Of a DNA stretch of 32,431 nucleotides, positions 8,826-16,755 are shown in pieces. Made by a program: the position numbers and the translations under genes. Origin of the DNA: Chloroflexota bacterium (GTDB lineage Bacteria; Chloroflexota; Anaerolineae; Anaerolineales; Villigracilaceae). The stretch lies in contig JACQYE010000080.1 of assembly GCA_016208355.1 (NCBI GenBank), positions 1-32,431 of the forward strand, given 5' to 3'. Within the stretch, counting starts at the first letter, position 1. The number at the start of each line of letters is the position of its first letter. Under the pieces are notes generated by a model. The model was given only the letters and a program-made list of their open reading frames with translations. It was not told where the DNA came from and made no database searches.

Positions 8826-9161
8826 TTATAAGACTTGGTTCGGACTTGGGATCTTAATGGAATTGGCTCTCGTTTCAGAATCAACCTCCTGAACCACACC
8901 CAATTATAGATTGAATCTCAATCCCACCGTACAACCTAAAATCCTCACCAAACCATATGTTGCCAATAGATATGCATATTCGCATTCATGGAGCCCGGGA
9001 GCAAAATTATCAGGGTATGTGATGTGGACTTCCACGAGAGCCTGTCAACCATGACGGGAGCCTCGGGCTCCGGCATGACCTCGCACAAGGGTTGCACGGA
9101 ATCACACTGGTTTCTCGTCATGGGGGTATCAAGAGCGCAGAACAAGTCATATAATAGACGT
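8826..9161. other. Gap of about 335 bp without a supported gene
   Basis: The reading frame of the following membrane protein stays open back to about 8988, but the upstream part has no hydrophobic pattern, no Shine-Dalgarno and no family resemblance I recognise, so it is not annotated as coding. The gap contains a small perfect hairpin (GGAGCC/GGCTCC, 9057-9071). A TATAAT hexamer at 9150-9155 may be the promoter of the next gene. It could hold decayed sequence linked to the adjacent IS insertion. Confidence 0.4.
9150..9155 (+). promoter_or_regulatory. Possible -10 box (TATAAT) for the four-helix membrane protein
   Basis: A perfect TATAAT lies 6 bases upstream of the ATG at 9162. If used, transcription would begin at about the start codon and give a leaderless mRNA. 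This fits the lack of a Shine-Dalgarno. No good -35 hexamer is visible 17 bp upstream, so the call is weak. Confidence 0.35.
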
Positions 9162-9548
9162 ATGGTCAAGTTCAAAACTGTCGCCTCCGTGGCCGCTATC
9201 CTCACCTTCATCAATGCCATGTTCTTTCTTATTTTGCCTGCATTCAGTTTATCCCTGCTCGGGATGCTCGCGGACGATACCGGGGTCCTGGTGACTCGCA
9301 TGTCCGGGGCCTGCGCCCTGGGCCTGGCCGCCATCACATGGAGCCTGCGAAAAACGGCTCTCCCCGAACATAAGTTTGGGATAACGGTTGGAAACCTGGT
9401 AAGTTTTGGCGCGCTGATCTTTGTCGATCTGGAAGGACTAATTCGAGGAGTGATCAATCCCCTGGGTTGGTTAATTCTTGCGGCGGATGTGCTGTTGTTT
9501 GTGGGATTCACATTGACAATCATAACTGGCGGGGGGCAACGGCGCTGA
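9162..9548 (+). CDS. Small four-helix integral membrane protein, unknown function
   Basis: I do not recognise this 128-residue protein. Four hydrophobic segments can be seen: about 6-28 (VASVAAILTFINAMFFLILP), 45-62, 72-90 and 97-121. Short polar loops separate them, including a basic RKTALPEHK loop after helix 2. The C-terminus is GGGQRR. The start at 9162 is preferred because it places the first helix just after a short basic N-terminus; the more upstream in-frame ATG would add 58 residues without family support. It stands alone between the IS remnant and a small membrane peptide gene, and no function is implied by context. Confidence 0.6.
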   Translation: MVKFKTVASVAAILTFINAMFFLILPAFSLSLLGMLADDTGVLVTRMSGACALGLAAITWSLRKTALPEHKFGITVGNLVSFGALIFVDLEGLIRGVINPLGWLILAADVLLFVGFTLTIITGGGQRR

Positions 9549-9685
9549 CTCCCCCACCCCTGGGGGGAAAACCAAGGATGTTGCCTAACAAAAACGTTAA
9601 GCCTTCATGCGAGATTTGCAATCTATTTCGTACTCCCCTCTCTATATACTTATTATAGAAATGAGATATAGAAAGGAGTATTTGA

Positions 9686-9832
9686 ATGAATCTACCTGAA
9701 ATTAGCGACTTCGTTTCGGAAACCCAGGAGAATGCGAATTTCCTCAAAAAACTATTCTACCCGCGCATTAAGATCTTTCTCTGGGTTGGACTCCTGGGCT
9801 TGCTCGTCGCGATCCGCTTGATTGTCGTGTAA
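9686..9832 (+). CDS. 48-residue single-pass membrane protein, unknown
   Basis: A short gene with a strong GAAAGGAG Shine-Dalgarno placed 7 bases before its ATG. It encodes a polar N-terminal half (MNLPEISDFVSETQENANF) and one transmembrane helix (about residues 29-48, KIFLWVGLLGLLVAIRLIVV) that runs to the C-terminus. A clean intrinsic terminator follows 26 bp after the stop, so it has the parts of an independent transcription unit. AT-rich sequence with TATACT/TATTAT hexamers lies 30-40 bp upstream and may supply a promoter. Tail-anchored topology is inferred. It is not a recognised family. Confidence 0.65.
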   Translation: MNLPEISDFVSETQENANFLKKLFYPRIKIFLWVGLLGLLVAIRLIVV

Positions 9833-9858
9833 ACCCCAGCTCTATTCTGCCATCCAAT

Positions 9859-9889
9859 CCTCACGACTGGCCCTGTCGTGGGGTTTTTT
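9859..9889 (+). terminator. Rho-independent terminator after the 48-residue protein gene
   Basis: A 9-bp stem (9859-9867 with 9875-9883, one T-G pair) with a 7-base loop is followed directly by six T residues (9884-9889). It closes the small membrane protein transcription unit and insulates it from the methyltransferase gene. Confidence 0.88.
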
Positions 9890-9947
9890 GGCGTGCAAGG
9901 GGGATAGAAATTAATCCTGTGAAGCCCCTTTATTATTAATCATGTTT

Positions 9948-9953
9948 TATAAT
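9948..9953 (+). promoter_or_regulatory. Possible -10 box (TATAAT) for the methyltransferase/GH3 operon
   Basis: A perfect TATAAT lies 59 bp after the preceding terminator T-run and 27 bp before the ATG at 9980, a sensible position for a promoter. The predicted start of transcription is near 9960, giving a leader of about 20 bases. The -35 region is AT-rich but does not match the consensus. Confidence 0.4.
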
Positions 9954-9979
9954 GGTTGGAATAATAGGTGTCGAAACAA

Positions 9980-10720
9980 ATGGGCCCTGAAACAGTGAAA
10001 CCAAGCGATTCGGAAGTCATTGAAGTCTTCACAGAACTTGCACCCAGATACGCCCAGGTGGTCAATAAAGAATTGAAGCGTTTCTGGGGATGGGGGTACC
10101 AGGACTTCATCGAGCGAGTGCTTCATTGCATCCCTGCCACGCACGAAGCGATTCTCCTGGACATCGCAACAGGCACGGGGAGCATTCCGCTTGGCCTCCT
10201 GGAGAAGGGTTTTGATCCCCGGAACATCCACGGATTGGATATCACGTACGCCATGCTCTCGCTCGCAAAACGAATTATGGGAAAAAACTATACTGGGATT
10301 CACCCCCCAAACCTAGTGTGCGGATCTGGAATGATGCTGCCCTACCGGGATGCCGCTTTCACGAATATCATCTGTGGGCTGGCCACTCACCATATGCAGG
10401 TCAGGGATCTCGTCGCTGAATGTTCCCGGGTGTTACAGGAAGGGGGGACGCTTCTGGTAGCGGATGCGGGTGGTTCTCTGTATTGGAAAATCCCTGGTGT
10501 AAAGCTCCTCCTGCGGGTTGCCGCTTACATATACTTTTCTCTGAATGAAAATCGGAAAAGGGCGTGGGCTGAAGCGAAGGCAGTATCGAATGTTCTCTCC
10601 CCGGAGGAATGGGGTTCGATGCTTGCCGGAGCACATTTTCACAGGATCACGATCGAGAAGATGAAATCACGCTTCTTTTTTGTTCCATCCCCACTCATAA
10701 TTCAAGCGAGCAAGGCATAA
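9980..10720 (+). CDS. Class I SAM-dependent methyltransferase (UbiE-like)
   Basis: The 246-residue protein has the Rossmann-fold methyltransferase motif I (LLDIATGTGSIPLG, about residues 59-72), followed by an acidic motif II (IHGLDITYAML) that binds the ribose of SAM. A later LPYRDAAFTNIICGLATHH segment resembles motif IV of UbiE/COQ5-type C-methyltransferases. The ATG at 9980 is used; an in-frame GTG at 9968 is an alternative, and neither has a strong Shine-Dalgarno. It is followed 14 bp later by a GH3-like adenylating enzyme, and the two probably act on the same organic acid or its product. The substrate is unknown. Confidence 0.82.
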   Translation: MGPETVKPSDSEVIEVFTELAPRYAQVVNKELKRFWGWGYQDFIERVLHCIPATHEAILLDIATGTGSIPLGLLEKGFDPRNIHGLDITYAMLSLAKRIMGKNYTGIHPPNLVCGSGMMLPYRDAAFTNIICGLATHHMQVRDLVAECSRVLQEGGTLLVADAGGSLYWKIPGVKLLLRVAAYIYFSLNENRKRAWAEAKAVSNVLSPEEWGSMLAGAHFHRITIEKMKSRFFFVPSPLIIQASKA

Positions 10721-10734
10721 AGGAGCAGCGTCAG

Positions 10735-12330
10735 ATGAATAACTCCTATAAATTAATCGAAGAAGGCAGAAAAGACGAGCTGTGGAAGAAACACTGTGGG
10801 TTTCTTGGATTGAGCAGGGAAGAATTCAAAGAGATCCAGGAACGGCTCATGCGTGAGCAGTTGCAATTGCTGGGAGGCTCCAAGCTAAGCCAGGCGATCT
10901 GGAAAGGAATCATCCCATCCAGCATTGAGGAATTTCGAAGAATCACGCCGTTGACGACCTATGCAGATTATGAGAAATTCCTCAAGGACAAGAACGAAGA
11001 AGTCCTGCCTGTAAAGCCGTTCACCTGGGCGCGTACATCGGCCCGAAGCAGCCAGGATCCAAAGTGGATCCCGTATACCCAGACCATGTACAACCACCTG
11101 AGTGATCCGGTCATCGGCGCCATGTTGATGAGTTCTTGTTCTGAACCCGGAGACGTGCGCCTGGAGAGGAATGACAAATTCCTCATGGCAACGGCACCCC
11201 CTCCATATGCTTCCGGCTACATCAGCCGGTCCACCAAGGACAATCTGGAGGTGATCTTCCTGCCGAAACTGGAAGACGGGGAGAAGATGTCTTATGGCGA
11301 ACGTGTTGCCACTGGTTTTAAATTGGCCATGCGGGAAGGCCTGGATTATTTCATGGGCATCTCGGTTGTGCTCGCCAGGATGGGAGAGCAATTCGAACAG
11401 CAATCCCAAAATTCAAAACCATCCAAAGCCCTGCTCAATCCGGTGGTTTTATGGAGAATGCTGAAGGCGCTGTTCATCTCAAAGATCAACAAACGGGGTA
11501 TCCTCCCCAAGGATATCTGGCACCTGAAAGGCATCATGTCGGGAGGCACCGATACGGAGATCTACCGGGACCGGATCGAACATTACTGGGGCAGGAAACC
11601 GCTCGAGGGATTTGCCTGCACGGAAGCCGGGAACATGGCCATGCAAGCCTGGAATTATAAGGGCATGATCTTCTTCCCGGACAATGCTTTCCTGGAATTT
11701 ATTCCCATGGTCGAGGTGGAAAAGAACAAAGCAGATCCTGCTTATACACCAAGCACTGTCCTGTACAACGAATTAGATCTGGGCGTCTATGAACTGGTCT
11801 TTTCGAGCTTCCATGGTGGAGTTCTGATGCGCTACCGGATTGGCGACCTGTTCGAAGTCATCGCCAACGAGGACGCGGAGATCGGTTCAGGATTACCTCA
11901 GATGAAATTCTTTTCACGCGCGGACGACCTCATCGATATTGGCTCCTTTTTCAGGTTGACCGAGCGGGATATATGGAAAACCATCGAAGCCAGCGGGGTT
12001 GCTTATGTGGATTGGATCGCTCGAAAGGAAATCCAAGCCGGAAATCCTGTTCTCCATCTCTATATCGAACCCAAACCGGCAAATACCCAGACTGCCGAAG
12101 AAATCCATGCGGCGCTCGATCGGGCTTTCGTCTCACGGTTTGCGGATTATCAGTCGTTGAAAGATATGCTTTCAATTAACCCCTTGCTGGTCACCCTGAT
12201 ACCAGTCGGCTCGTTCACGGCGTATATGCAGGCGAAAATCAAGGCCGGGGCAGACCTGGCTCACTTGAAACCGCCCCATATGAAACCGTCCGATGCGGTC
12301 TTGAAGCTGCTACTTTCTGCGGATCAATAA
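10735..12330 (+). CDS. GH3-like acyl-adenylating enzyme
   Basis: The 531-residue protein resembles the GH3 family. Members adenylate a carboxylic acid with ATP and in plants pass it to an amino acid. An ATP-binding P-loop-like segment (ARTSARSSQDPKWIPYTQ) lies at about residues 99-116. The adenylation motif region FACTEAGNMA is near 293-302, and a hinge region (YRIGDLFEVI, then FFSRADDLIDIG) leads to the C-terminal lid domain. The P-loop departs from the usual TSGTTG pattern, so activity is not assured. The start at 10735 gives a normal length; an upstream frame extension overlaps the methyltransferase and is rejected. It sits between a methyltransferase and an HD-GYP gene, in one run. Confidence 0.78.
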   Translation: MNNSYKLIEEGRKDELWKKHCGFLGLSREEFKEIQERLMREQLQLLGGSKLSQAIWKGIIPSSIEEFRRITPLTTYADYEKFLKDKNEEVLPVKPFTWARTSARSSQDPKWIPYTQTMYNHLSDPVIGAMLMSSCSEPGDVRLERNDKFLMATAPPPYASGYISRSTKDNLEVIFLPKLEDGEKMSYGERVATGFKLAMREGLDYFMGISVVLARMGEQFEQQSQNSKPSKALLNPVVLWRMLKALFISKINKRGILPKDIWHLKGIMSGGTDTEIYRDRIEHYWGRKPLEGFACTEAGNMAMQAWNYKGMIFFPDNAFLEFIPMVEVEKNKADPAYTPSTVLYNELDLGVYELVFSSFHGGVLMRYRIGDLFEVIANEDAEIGSGLPQMKFFSRADDLIDIGSFFRLTERDIWKTIEASGVAYVDWIARKEIQAGNPVLHLYIEPKPANTQTAEEIHAALDRAFVSRFADYQSLKDMLSINPLLVTLIPVGSFTAYMQAKIKAGADLAHLKPPHMKPSDAVLKLLLSADQ

Positions 12331-12341
12331 GTAAACCGCTT

Positions 12342-14300
12342 ATGCACTGGAATGCGGGCACGCTGATTTCCCTGGTTTCAACCGTTCTCTATGGGGCGAT
12401 CTTTGGTTTGGTTGCCTTTTCAAGGCCGCGCAATCAACTGCGCAGGATATTTGCTCTTTATTTATTGGCGATGGTGCTGTGGTCGAGCAGCGCTTTCCTG
12501 ACCACCTCCGGCCTCGTGAACGTCCTGACCTGGTTCAAAATCATGGCGGCCTCCCCGATCGCGATGATGGTGGGGATATTCTACTTCGTGCAAACGTTGT
12601 TCGGTTTGAGACGCAAGTGGGCGCCTCTCACCGTTTTCTATGCAATCCTGGCCGTTGCATTCACGGTCTTCTCGGACCTCGTGGTACTTTCCGCGTCTCT
12701 CTCCCCCTCCGGCGAGTTGCATTACGAGTTGAACACCCCTGTTATAGTTTTGCTGGCCGGGGTGGGATATTTCCTGATCGTCGTCAGCCTGGTGGACCTG
12801 ATCAAAGGCTTGAAACATACCCAGGACGCCAATCACCGCCAACGACTGAGATACCTGGTCATTGGCCTATCCATCACCATCGTGTCGACAGCAGCAAACT
12901 TTACAGAACTGGGAAAATATCCGATCGATGTGGCGGCCAATGTCCTCACGGCCATTCTGATTGCCTACGCCATCCTCCGCCATAATTTACTTGACATCAA
13001 GGTTGTCGTCCGTTTGGGGATCCTCTATTCCGTTATCACCGCGATATTGGGCTCCATTTATTTTCTGGTCATATCGCTGGTGTTGAACATATTCAACCTC
13101 CTTGCGGGGGAAGAACTCCTCCTTATTTCGATCCTCGTTGGCGCCCTCTCCGGGTTCATCCTGACCCCGCTCCGAAACCTGACCCAAACCTCGGTTGACC
13201 GTTTGTTCTACCGGGAAAAATATAATGCCGGGCTCATGCTCCAGCGACTCAGCCAGACGACTGTATCCGTCCTGGATCTGGACGCGGTCGCAGATCTTGT
13301 GCTCTCGGAAATAATCGAAACCCTTCACATCAACCATGGAGCAATCATGGTTAAAAGCATGAAAGGTGGATATTTCCGGGCGCTTGCCCAGCGCGGAGAG
13401 ACTCATGGAATGAATTTGGCGTTTGAGGCTGACCACCCGATCGTTCGATGGATGAAACTACAAAACAGAATCCTGACCAAGCATGACCTTTCGATTCATC
13501 CAACCTTCAAGGCCTTGTGGGGAAAGGAACGTCAGGATCTGGCGAGATTCCAGATCGAATTATTCATTCCTCTCCTGTTCAAAGGCGACCTGGTTGGTTA
13601 TATTGTTCTCGGTCCGAGGCGATCCGGACAACCTTATACCAGTGATGATCTGGTGTTCTTATCCACGCTGTCCAACCAGACGGCAGTCACTGTCGAGAAC
13701 GCCCGCCTGTTTGATGAATTGGAAGAGACATTTGTTCAAACCGTGAGCGCCTTGGCAAATGCCATTGACATTCGCGACTCATATACAAGCTCACATAGCC
13801 AGGAGATTGCCGGTTGGGCGGCGAAAATTGCCGAAAAGATAGGCTGCAGACCCGATCAAATAAAATCCGTCTATTGGGGGGGTGTGCTTCACGACATCGG
13901 CAAGATCGGCATTCCTGACGAGATCCTTAGAAAAAAGACATCGCTCGATAGGCCTGAGTGGGATATTATTTACCAACACACGCGGCGGGGAGCGGAGATC
14001 ATCGCCCCAATCAAGAAGCTGGAAGCCGTAGCGCCAATCATCGCCAGCTCCCATGAACGCTACGATGGGCTGGGGTATCCCATGGGCATCAAAGGGGAGG
14101 AAATCCCGCTGGGTGCGCGCATTGTGGCGGTGGTAGATTCTTTCTCCGCGATGATTAGTGAACGGCCGTATAAAAAACCGTATACGGTAAACAAAGCCAT
14201 CCATGAGTTGAAACGAAATATCGGAAAAATGTACGACCCCGCGGTCGTCCAGGCTTTCCTGGAAGTCCTCGAAATCGATGCTTCCCAGATCGATTCGTGA
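12342..14300 (+). CDS. 7TM-GAF-HD-GYP protein (probable c-di-GMP phosphodiesterase)
   Basis: A 652-residue membrane-bound signalling protein. The N-terminal ~220 residues contain about seven hydrophobic helices of the histidine-kinase 7TM sensor type, with two more around 225-285. A GAF domain follows (about 300-465). The HD-GYP domain (about 475-645) has HDIGK with the metal-binding His517-Asp518, and the diagnostic HERYDGLGYP beginning at His571. All catalytic motifs are intact, which predicts hydrolysis of c-di-GMP to pGpG/GMP in response to a membrane or small-molecule cue. It begins 11 bp after the GH3-like gene and is followed by a GGDEF gene with the opposite predicted activity. Confidence 0.9.
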   Translation: MHWNAGTLISLVSTVLYGAIFGLVAFSRPRNQLRRIFALYLLAMVLWSSSAFLTTSGLVNVLTWFKIMAASPIAMMVGIFYFVQTLFGLRRKWAPLTVFYAILAVAFTVFSDLVVLSASLSPSGELHYELNTPVIVLLAGVGYFLIVVSLVDLIKGLKHTQDANHRQRLRYLVIGLSITIVSTAANFTELGKYPIDVAANVLTAILIAYAILRHNLLDIKVVVRLGILYSVITAILGSIYFLVISLVLNIFNLLAGEELLLISILVGALSGFILTPLRNLTQTSVDRLFYREKYNAGLMLQRLSQTTVSVLDLDAVADLVLSEIIETLHINHGAIMVKSMKGGYFRALAQRGETHGMNLAFEADHPIVRWMKLQNRILTKHDLSIHPTFKALWGKERQDLARFQIELFIPLLFKGDLVGYIVLGPRRSGQPYTSDDLVFLSTLSNQTAVTVENARLFDELEETFVQTVSALANAIDIRDSYTSSHSQEIAGWAAKIAEKIGCRPDQIKSVYWGGVLHDIGKIGIPDEILRKKTSLDRPEWDIIYQHTRRGAEIIAPIKKLEAVAPIIASSHERYDGLGYPMGIKGEEIPLGARIVAVVDSFSAMISERPYKKPYTVNKAIHELKRNIGKMYDPAVVQAFLEVLEIDASQIDS

Positions 14301-14339
14301 ATCGTGAGCACACAGGGGCCTGCCATCTGAAAGAAGGCA

Positions 14340-14495
14340 ATGAGCATGACACAAAAACCAATTTCCAGAGGGGAAAATGCGGGGAAGCTGCTTGAAGAAT
14401 CTGAGATTCGCTACCAGCATCTGCTAAAAACGACCCTGGATGGAATACTCGTAGTAAAGGGCGATCCAGTCAATCCATTTTTCAGGATTTACTGA
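14340..14495 (+). pseudogene. Detached N-terminus of the PAS-GAF-GGDEF protein
   Basis: This 51-codon frame ends in RYQHLLKTTLDGILVVKGD and then runs into a TGA. The residues up to GILVV match the first strand and helix of a PAS domain. The C-terminal half of a PAS domain (YSDISLRTKDGRLIHAEL through CVLRDITEQR) appears in another frame immediately downstream. The central PAS residues, about 35-40, are missing. The simplest reading is one deletion with frame change at about 14455-14485 in a formerly continuous gene. A sequencing error alone would not explain the missing residues. Confidence 0.65.
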
Positions 14496-14548
14496 GAAAA
14501 GAGACCATTCGTTATAGTGATATCTCCCTGCGAACCAAAGACGGCCGT

Positions 14549-15628
14549 TTGATCCATGCCGAACTGATCTGTACCGTTTATCGAGTGGGTCGTAGGAAAA
14601 CCATCCAATGTGTCCTTCGTGACATCACCGAGCAGAGGCAGGCACTAACTCTACAGGATGCAATCTACCGGATCGCTGTTGCGGCGGAGACAACCAAATC
14701 CTTGAATGATCTGTTCCCGGAAATCCATGAAATTATTTTATCGGTTATGCCTGCTGAAAATTTTTACATCACTCTGTACGACGAAAAACAAAACCTCCTG
14801 CGCTTCCCTTATTTCAAGGACGCTCTTGACGAGCCTTACATAGATGAGATTGAGCCTGGGAAAGGATTGACCGCCTACGTTCTCAAGACCGGGAAATCTC
14901 TGCTCTGCACCCAGGCGGTTCATGATGACCTAGAACGGCAGGGGAAAGTGGTCCTGCTCGGGGTGCCGTCTGCCATCTGGCTGGGTGTGCCGCTGATCAT
15001 TGAGGAGAAGACCATTGGCGCCATGGTAGTTCAGCACTATACCGATCCGCAGGCCTACGGGGAGCGGGAGCAGCACATGCTTGAGTTCGTCTCTTCCCAG
15101 GTTGCCCTGGCGATCTCCCGCAAGCAGGTCGAAGATAAACTGAGGCACATGAGCACCCATGACATGCTGACAGGCCTCTTTAACCGTACCTTTTGCGATG
15201 AAGAAATAGCACGCCTCCAACGAGGGCGTCAATTCCCAGTTAGCATCGTGATAGCGGATGTGGATGACCTAAAAAAGACAAACGACTTGCGGGGACACGC
15301 CGCCGGAGACGACCTGCTTATATCCGTTGCAAAGGTGCTGACCACTGCCTTTCGACGCGAGGATATGGTAGCGCGCATTGGCGGGGATGAATTTATCGTG
15401 CTCATGCCGAAGACAGCCGCGGCGGTGGCGGATGAAGCCCTTCGACGGGTGCGCGGCCTGTTAGTACTGTATAACGCCGCTCATGTAGAGACTCCGCTGC
15501 ATCTATCGCTTGGTGTTAGCACAGCTCAAAAAGGCACTCCCCTGGCAGAGGTGCTCAAGGAAGCAGACCGGAGCATGTATGCAGAGAAACAAAAACACTC
15601 CGGGCCAAATTCCCAAACAGCGCCGTAA
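14549..15628 (+). CDS. GAF-GGDEF protein (diguanylate cyclase), N-terminus disrupted
   Basis: The frame is open from 14405. The coordinates use a TTG codon without a Shine-Dalgarno, so the start is uncertain and the gene may be expressed poorly or not at all. Domains are the C-terminal half of a PAS domain (to DITEQRQ), a GAF domain (about 45-185) and a GGDEF domain (about 200-350). The GGDEF motif is intact (residues 278-282). It is preceded exactly five residues upstream by RRED, matching the RxxD inhibitory site, so the catalytic domain looks functional and product-inhibited. It would make c-di-GMP, opposing the HD-GYP neighbour. The PAS sensor is broken. Confidence 0.75.
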   Translation: MIHAELICTVYRVGRRKTIQCVLRDITEQRQALTLQDAIYRIAVAAETTKSLNDLFPEIHEIILSVMPAENFYITLYDEKQNLLRFPYFKDALDEPYIDEIEPGKGLTAYVLKTGKSLLCTQAVHDDLERQGKVVLLGVPSAIWLGVPLIIEEKTIGAMVVQHYTDPQAYGEREQHMLEFVSSQVALAISRKQVEDKLRHMSTHDMLTGLFNRTFCDEEIARLQRGRQFPVSIVIADVDDLKKTNDLRGHAAGDDLLISVAKVLTTAFRREDMVARIGGDEFIVLMPKTAAAVADEALRRVRGLLVLYNAAHVETPLHLSLGVSTAQKGTPLAEVLKEADRSMYAEKQKHSGPNSQTAP

Positions 15629-15659
15629 CAAGGAGATGATTGAGAGTTCAATCGCTAAG

Positions 15660-15856
15660 CTAGACTTTATCCATTCAATTGTCCATATTCGGCCAGCTAA
15701 ATCGGCTGTTTCCCCGGTATTTATCGGTACTTGAGCCCTTTTTGCAATGTCGCTGCCCGTTTGGAAAGTCCGTAAATGTGTTTATTTCTCAAGGTTAAGC
15801 CAATTTCCCGGTGAATCTGCCGATAAATCCTTTTTCAAAGAATGGATAAAGTCTAG
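15660..15856. repeat. 197-bp element with perfect 17-bp terminal inverted repeats
   Basis: The arms 15660-15676 and 15840-15856 are exact reverse complements over 17 bp. Inside them, two further pairs are complementary in nested order: 15719-15727 with 15820-15828 (9 bp), and 15730-15735 with 15788-15793 (6 bp). The outermost four bases on each side are CTAG, which could be a target-site duplication or part of the repeat. It has no credible coding content and fills the space between two convergent genes. A MITE-like insertion is the first reading. A structured RNA or a bidirectional terminator for the convergent transcripts is the alternative. Confidence 0.7.
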
Positions 15857-15879
15857 GAAAGAACGGTTATACACTTCCC

Positions 15880-16755
15880 TTACCGCAGACAATGGTTCAC
15901 AATTCGTTCGGCAATATCGAAATGCGTCACCTGTTGCAACCCCTCCCAGGCGGGCATGCTGTTGACCTCCAGGATGAACAGGTCACCCGATGTACTGCGG
16001 AGCAGGTCCACACCACAATACTCCGCCCCAAGAATCTGCGCAGCCTTCAGGCTGGCTTCGCGCACATCGTTGGACGGTTTGTAAGCCACCGGCTGACCCC
16101 CTGCTGCAATGTTTGTTTTCCAACTATCAGCAATCCGTTCCATGGAGGCAACGCATTCCCCTCCTACAACCAGCACACGCAAGTCGCGGTTGCCATGCGG
16201 GATGAACTTCTGCAAATAATACACATAACTGCCGAGTTGCAGCGCTTTGAACACCCTGCCGGCAGTCTCAGCATCCGAAACACGCACCATCCCCACCCCA
16301 CGGCTGCCGAACAACGGCTTGACCACCACGTCGCCCCCCAGTCTATGGTAAGCGTTGAATGCTTCGTCTGTCCCTTCCATCACCAAAGTTTCAGGCACGG
16401 GCAAGCCAGCACTCTGCAGCAGGGAAAGTGTATAGTATTTATCCACCATCTTTTCGATGGCATAGGGGGAATTGAACACTTTCATCCCAGTGTTCTCGAG
16501 TTGGTGGAGCGCATCCATGCGGAAAATGATCTGCTCCAGGCTGCCTCCCGGCACTTCACGCACCAACGCCCTTTCAAAGCGGGAGAGAGGGATATTCTCC
16601 GACAATACTTCAAGCGGGGAGCCCAACCTGGCCTGCAGGCGATTAACATTTGCAAAGAGGGTTTCCACCTTTCGTTTCTTCAAAGCGCGCAGGAGCGCCC
16701 GGCTGTGCCAAGCCTCAGGGGTACCGAAAATGACCATCCGCGTCTTAGCCATCAC
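15880..16755 (-). CDS. RimK-like ATP-grasp ligase of the H4MPT/methanofuran gene cluster
   Basis: The 291-residue protein belongs to the ATP-grasp superfamily, RimK/MptN/CofF branch. These enzymes join glutamate or a similar amino acid to a carboxylate through an acyl phosphate. The ATP-binding segment VVVKPLFGSRGVGM lies near 149-162, and the metal-binding EVNSMPAWEGLQ is close to the C-terminus. It overlaps mch by 11 bp and is the last gene of the fhc-mch block. Related ligases sit beside mch in bacterial H4MPT clusters. Polyglutamylation of methylofuran or addition of glutamate to H4MPT is the likely job, inferred from context. Adjacent Met codons at 1 and 2 leave the start ambiguous by one residue. 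Confidence 0.82.
   Translation of the reverse strand: MMAKTRMVIFGTPEAWHSRALLRALKKRKVETLFANVNRLQARLGSPLEVLSENIPLSRFERALVREVPGGSLEQIIFRMDALHQLENTGMKVFNSPYAIEKMVDKYYTLSLLQSAGLPVPETLVMEGTDEAFNAYHRLGGDVVVKPLFGSRGVGMVRVSDAETAGRVFKALQLGSYVYYLQKFIPHGNRDLRVLVVGGECVASMERIADSWKTNIAAGGQPVAYKPSNDVREASLKAAQILGAEYCGVDLLRSTSGDLFILEVNSMPAWEGLQQVTHFDIAERIVNHCLR

Noticed and set aside
8945-9523. 192-codon open frame on the minus strand over the four-helix protein
   Set aside because: No recognisable domain or Shine-Dalgarno; the plus-strand frame has a regular membrane-helix pattern.
9551-9567. CCCCCA/TGGGGG hairpin after the four-helix protein as a terminator
   Set aside because: It is followed by A residues, not T, on the plus strand, and no gene ends toward it on the minus strand.
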